Assembly: GCF_963681195.1 (NCBI RefSeq)
Contig: NZ_OY808998.1
Coordinates: 124,001-188,000, forward strand
Length of the DNA: 64,000 bases
Source: Vibrio sp. 16
GTDB lineage: Bacteria > Pseudomonadota > Gammaproteobacteria > Enterobacterales > Vibrionaceae
Direction of reading: 5' to 3'
Part shown: positions 62,843 through 64,000 of the stretch, piece after piece
How the letters are laid out: every line of letters starts with the position of its first letter
How positions within the stretch are numbered: the stretch's first letter is position 1
The notes under the pieces: generated by a model
The model's input: the letters and a program-made list of their open reading frames with translations, nothing else
The model's database searches: none
What the model was told of the DNA's origin: nothing
Program-made: the position numbers and the translations under genes

Positions 62843-64000
62843 CTATTGACGTTTCTCAGGCAGTTTTTGCGCTTTCTCTTTAGAAACCCACCAAGTGTCT
62901 TGGCCAAGGTCATACTTCGGCATAATCGCCGGGCGCTCAAACTTATCCCACATCGCGACGCGGTATTTGCTTAAGTGCCACTGTGGAATCACGTAGTAGT
63001 TCCATTGCAATACACGGTCAAGCGCTTTACCAAGCGTAAGCAGTTTGTCTGGATTCTGTTGGCTTTTCGCGATTTGATCAGTCAATTCATCGACAATCGG
63101 ATCCATCACCCCTGCCGTGTTGTAGGTCGAATCGATGTAATTGGAGTTCCAAACGATCAACAAGTTTGGTCCTGGGTATGGATTCGCGCCATAGGATGAA
63201 GAGACCATATCAAAATCACGATCGCGGAGACGTTTGATGTATTGAGTCGTATCCACCGTTCGGATCTTCATCTCAATACCCATTCGCTTTAAGTTTTTCT
63301 GTACGGGTATCGCAATCCGCTCTGTGGTCGGGCTATAAATCAGCAGCTCAAAGCTAAACGGTTCACCGGTTGCGGTGTTGGTCATCACCTTGTCTTTTAG
63401 CTCCCACCCCGCTTCTTTGAGCAGTTTGAACGCACTTCTCATCTGACTGCGAATACGACCCGAGCCATCGGTAACTGGCGGCTGGAACTCTTCAGTAAAT
63501 AAGCGTGGAGGCAGTTGATCTTTGTACTTAGTCAGTAGGGCAAGTTCGTCGCCTTGTGGCGTGCCTTTGGCCTCATATTCCGTGTTCTGGAAATAGCTCC
63601 GAGTACGGGTATATTGGTTGTAGAACAGGTTGTTGTTCATCCACTCGAAGTCCATCGCGTAGTTTAGCGCCTGACGAACTTTTGGGTCTTTAAAAATAGC
63701 TTTTTGAGTATTAAACACAAACGCTTGTGCATTAGCTGGACGCTCGTGAGCGATCTCTTCTTTGACGATGAATCCTTTGTCAAAATTGACGCCTGTGTAG
63801 GAGTTGGCCCAAAACTTGGCTACGTTTTCAATCCGAAAATCAAACTCGCCCGCTTTGAACGCTTCAAGCATGACGGTTTCGTCTCGATAGTAATCGTAGG
63901 TGATGGTTTTGAAATTATCCCGCCCTACATTCACCGGGAGATCTTTGGCCCAATAATCGTCAACAAGTTGGTAAGTGACGCTTTGCCCAGACTTATAATC
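62843..64000 (-). CDS. yejA: Peptide-binding protein YejA, partial (N-terminus beyond window)
   Basis: The 385 C-terminal residues of a family-5 solute-binding protein are visible; the frame is open to the window end, so the N-terminal third and signal peptide lie outside. It includes YWAKDLPVNVGRDNFKTITYDYYRDE, a segment typical of YejA-like proteins, and ends with KEKAQKLPEKRQ. It would deliver peptides (YejABEF imports antimicrobial peptides and microcin C in relatives) to the permeases at 61622 and 60585. An internal GTG at 63934 is not the true start. Confidence 0.92.
   Translation of the reverse strand, partial: DYKSGQSVTYQLVDDYWAKDLPVNVGRDNFKTITYDYYRDETVMLEAFKAGEFDFRIENVAKFWANSYTGVNFDKGFIVKEEIAHERPANAQAFVFNTQKAIFKDPKVRQALNYAMDFEWMNNNLFYNQYTRTRSYFQNTEYEAKGTPQGDELALLTKYKDQLPPRLFTEEFQPPVTDGSGRIRSQMRSAFKLLKEAGWELKDKVMTNTATGEPFSFELLIYSPTTERIAIPVQKNLKRMGIEMKIRTVDTTQYIKRLRDRDFDMVSSSYGANPYPGPNLLIVWNSNYIDSTYNTAGVMDPIVDELTDQIAKSQQNPDKLLTLGKALDRVLQWNYYVIPQWHLSKYRVAMWDKFERPAIMPKYDLGQDTWWVSKEKAQKLPEKRQ

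Noticed and set aside
1..64000. CRISPR arrays, tRNA, rRNA, insertion sequences or prophage
   Set aside because: I looked for repeats, cloverleaf-type genes and transposase or phage proteins and saw none.

Overview
The window looks like secondary-replicon DNA from a Vibrio or a close relative. The reasons are the LiuR-controlled leucine/valine catabolic locus, a VctPDGC-type siderophore importer with Fur boxes, an acetate kinase without a neighbouring pta, many c-di-GMP proteins, two Yej-type peptide importers and moderate GC content. The genus rests on recognised protein families and was not checked by any search. I saw no rRNA, tRNA, CRISPR array, prophage or insertion sequence.

Positions 1-11392 hold branched-chain amino acid catabolism. 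A minus-strand operon runs thiolase, mmsA, acyl-CoA dehydrogenase, enoyl-CoA hydratase, 3-hydroxyisobutyryl-CoA hydrolase and mmsB (cut by the window edge), covering valine breakdown. Divergent from it run liuR-liuA-liuB-liuC-liuE for leucine. Two LiuR-type operators lie between them. The biotin-bearing carboxylase subunit gene liuD, normally between liuC and liuE, is absent.

Positions 11566-20730 hold a REC-CheC response regulator with a PAS-GGDEF cyclase, a DMT exporter divergent from a MocR regulator, two SDR reductases, a flavin oxidoreductase, a DUF4440 protein and an RstAB-like two-component system. Positions 20944-31426 form one long minus-strand peptide-uptake locus: two permeases, a binding protein, two ATPases, an outer-membrane barrel-like protein and a 1316-residue lipoprotein metalloprotease.

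Positions 31698-34790 carry a photolyase/cryptochrome, a fasciclin protein, a flavin reductase and a TIGR03643 protein, probably for light or oxidative stress. Next come an EAL/HDOD protein and a truncated ltrA remnant. Positions 36964-39435 look like a small thiol/quinone stress regulon: mdaB-like, FrnE-like and peroxiredoxin-like genes plus an HxlR regulator, sharing a 17-bp upstream motif. Positions 40705-43055 are pterin genes (folM, folE, folX, folK), followed by acetate kinase.

Positions 44761-53928 contain a GGDEF-EAL protein, a DUF2218 protein, a TonB-dependent receptor with a divergent AraC regulator, a lone CueR, and a siderophore ABC importer (binding protein, two permeases, ATPase) with Fur boxes at the receptor and binding-protein promoters. 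The remainder holds an S4-domain protein, a family-3 solute-binding protein, a PAS-GGDEF-EAL protein with a degenerate GGDEF, an M16-like secreted protein, and a second Yej system with a fused ATPase that runs off the window end.
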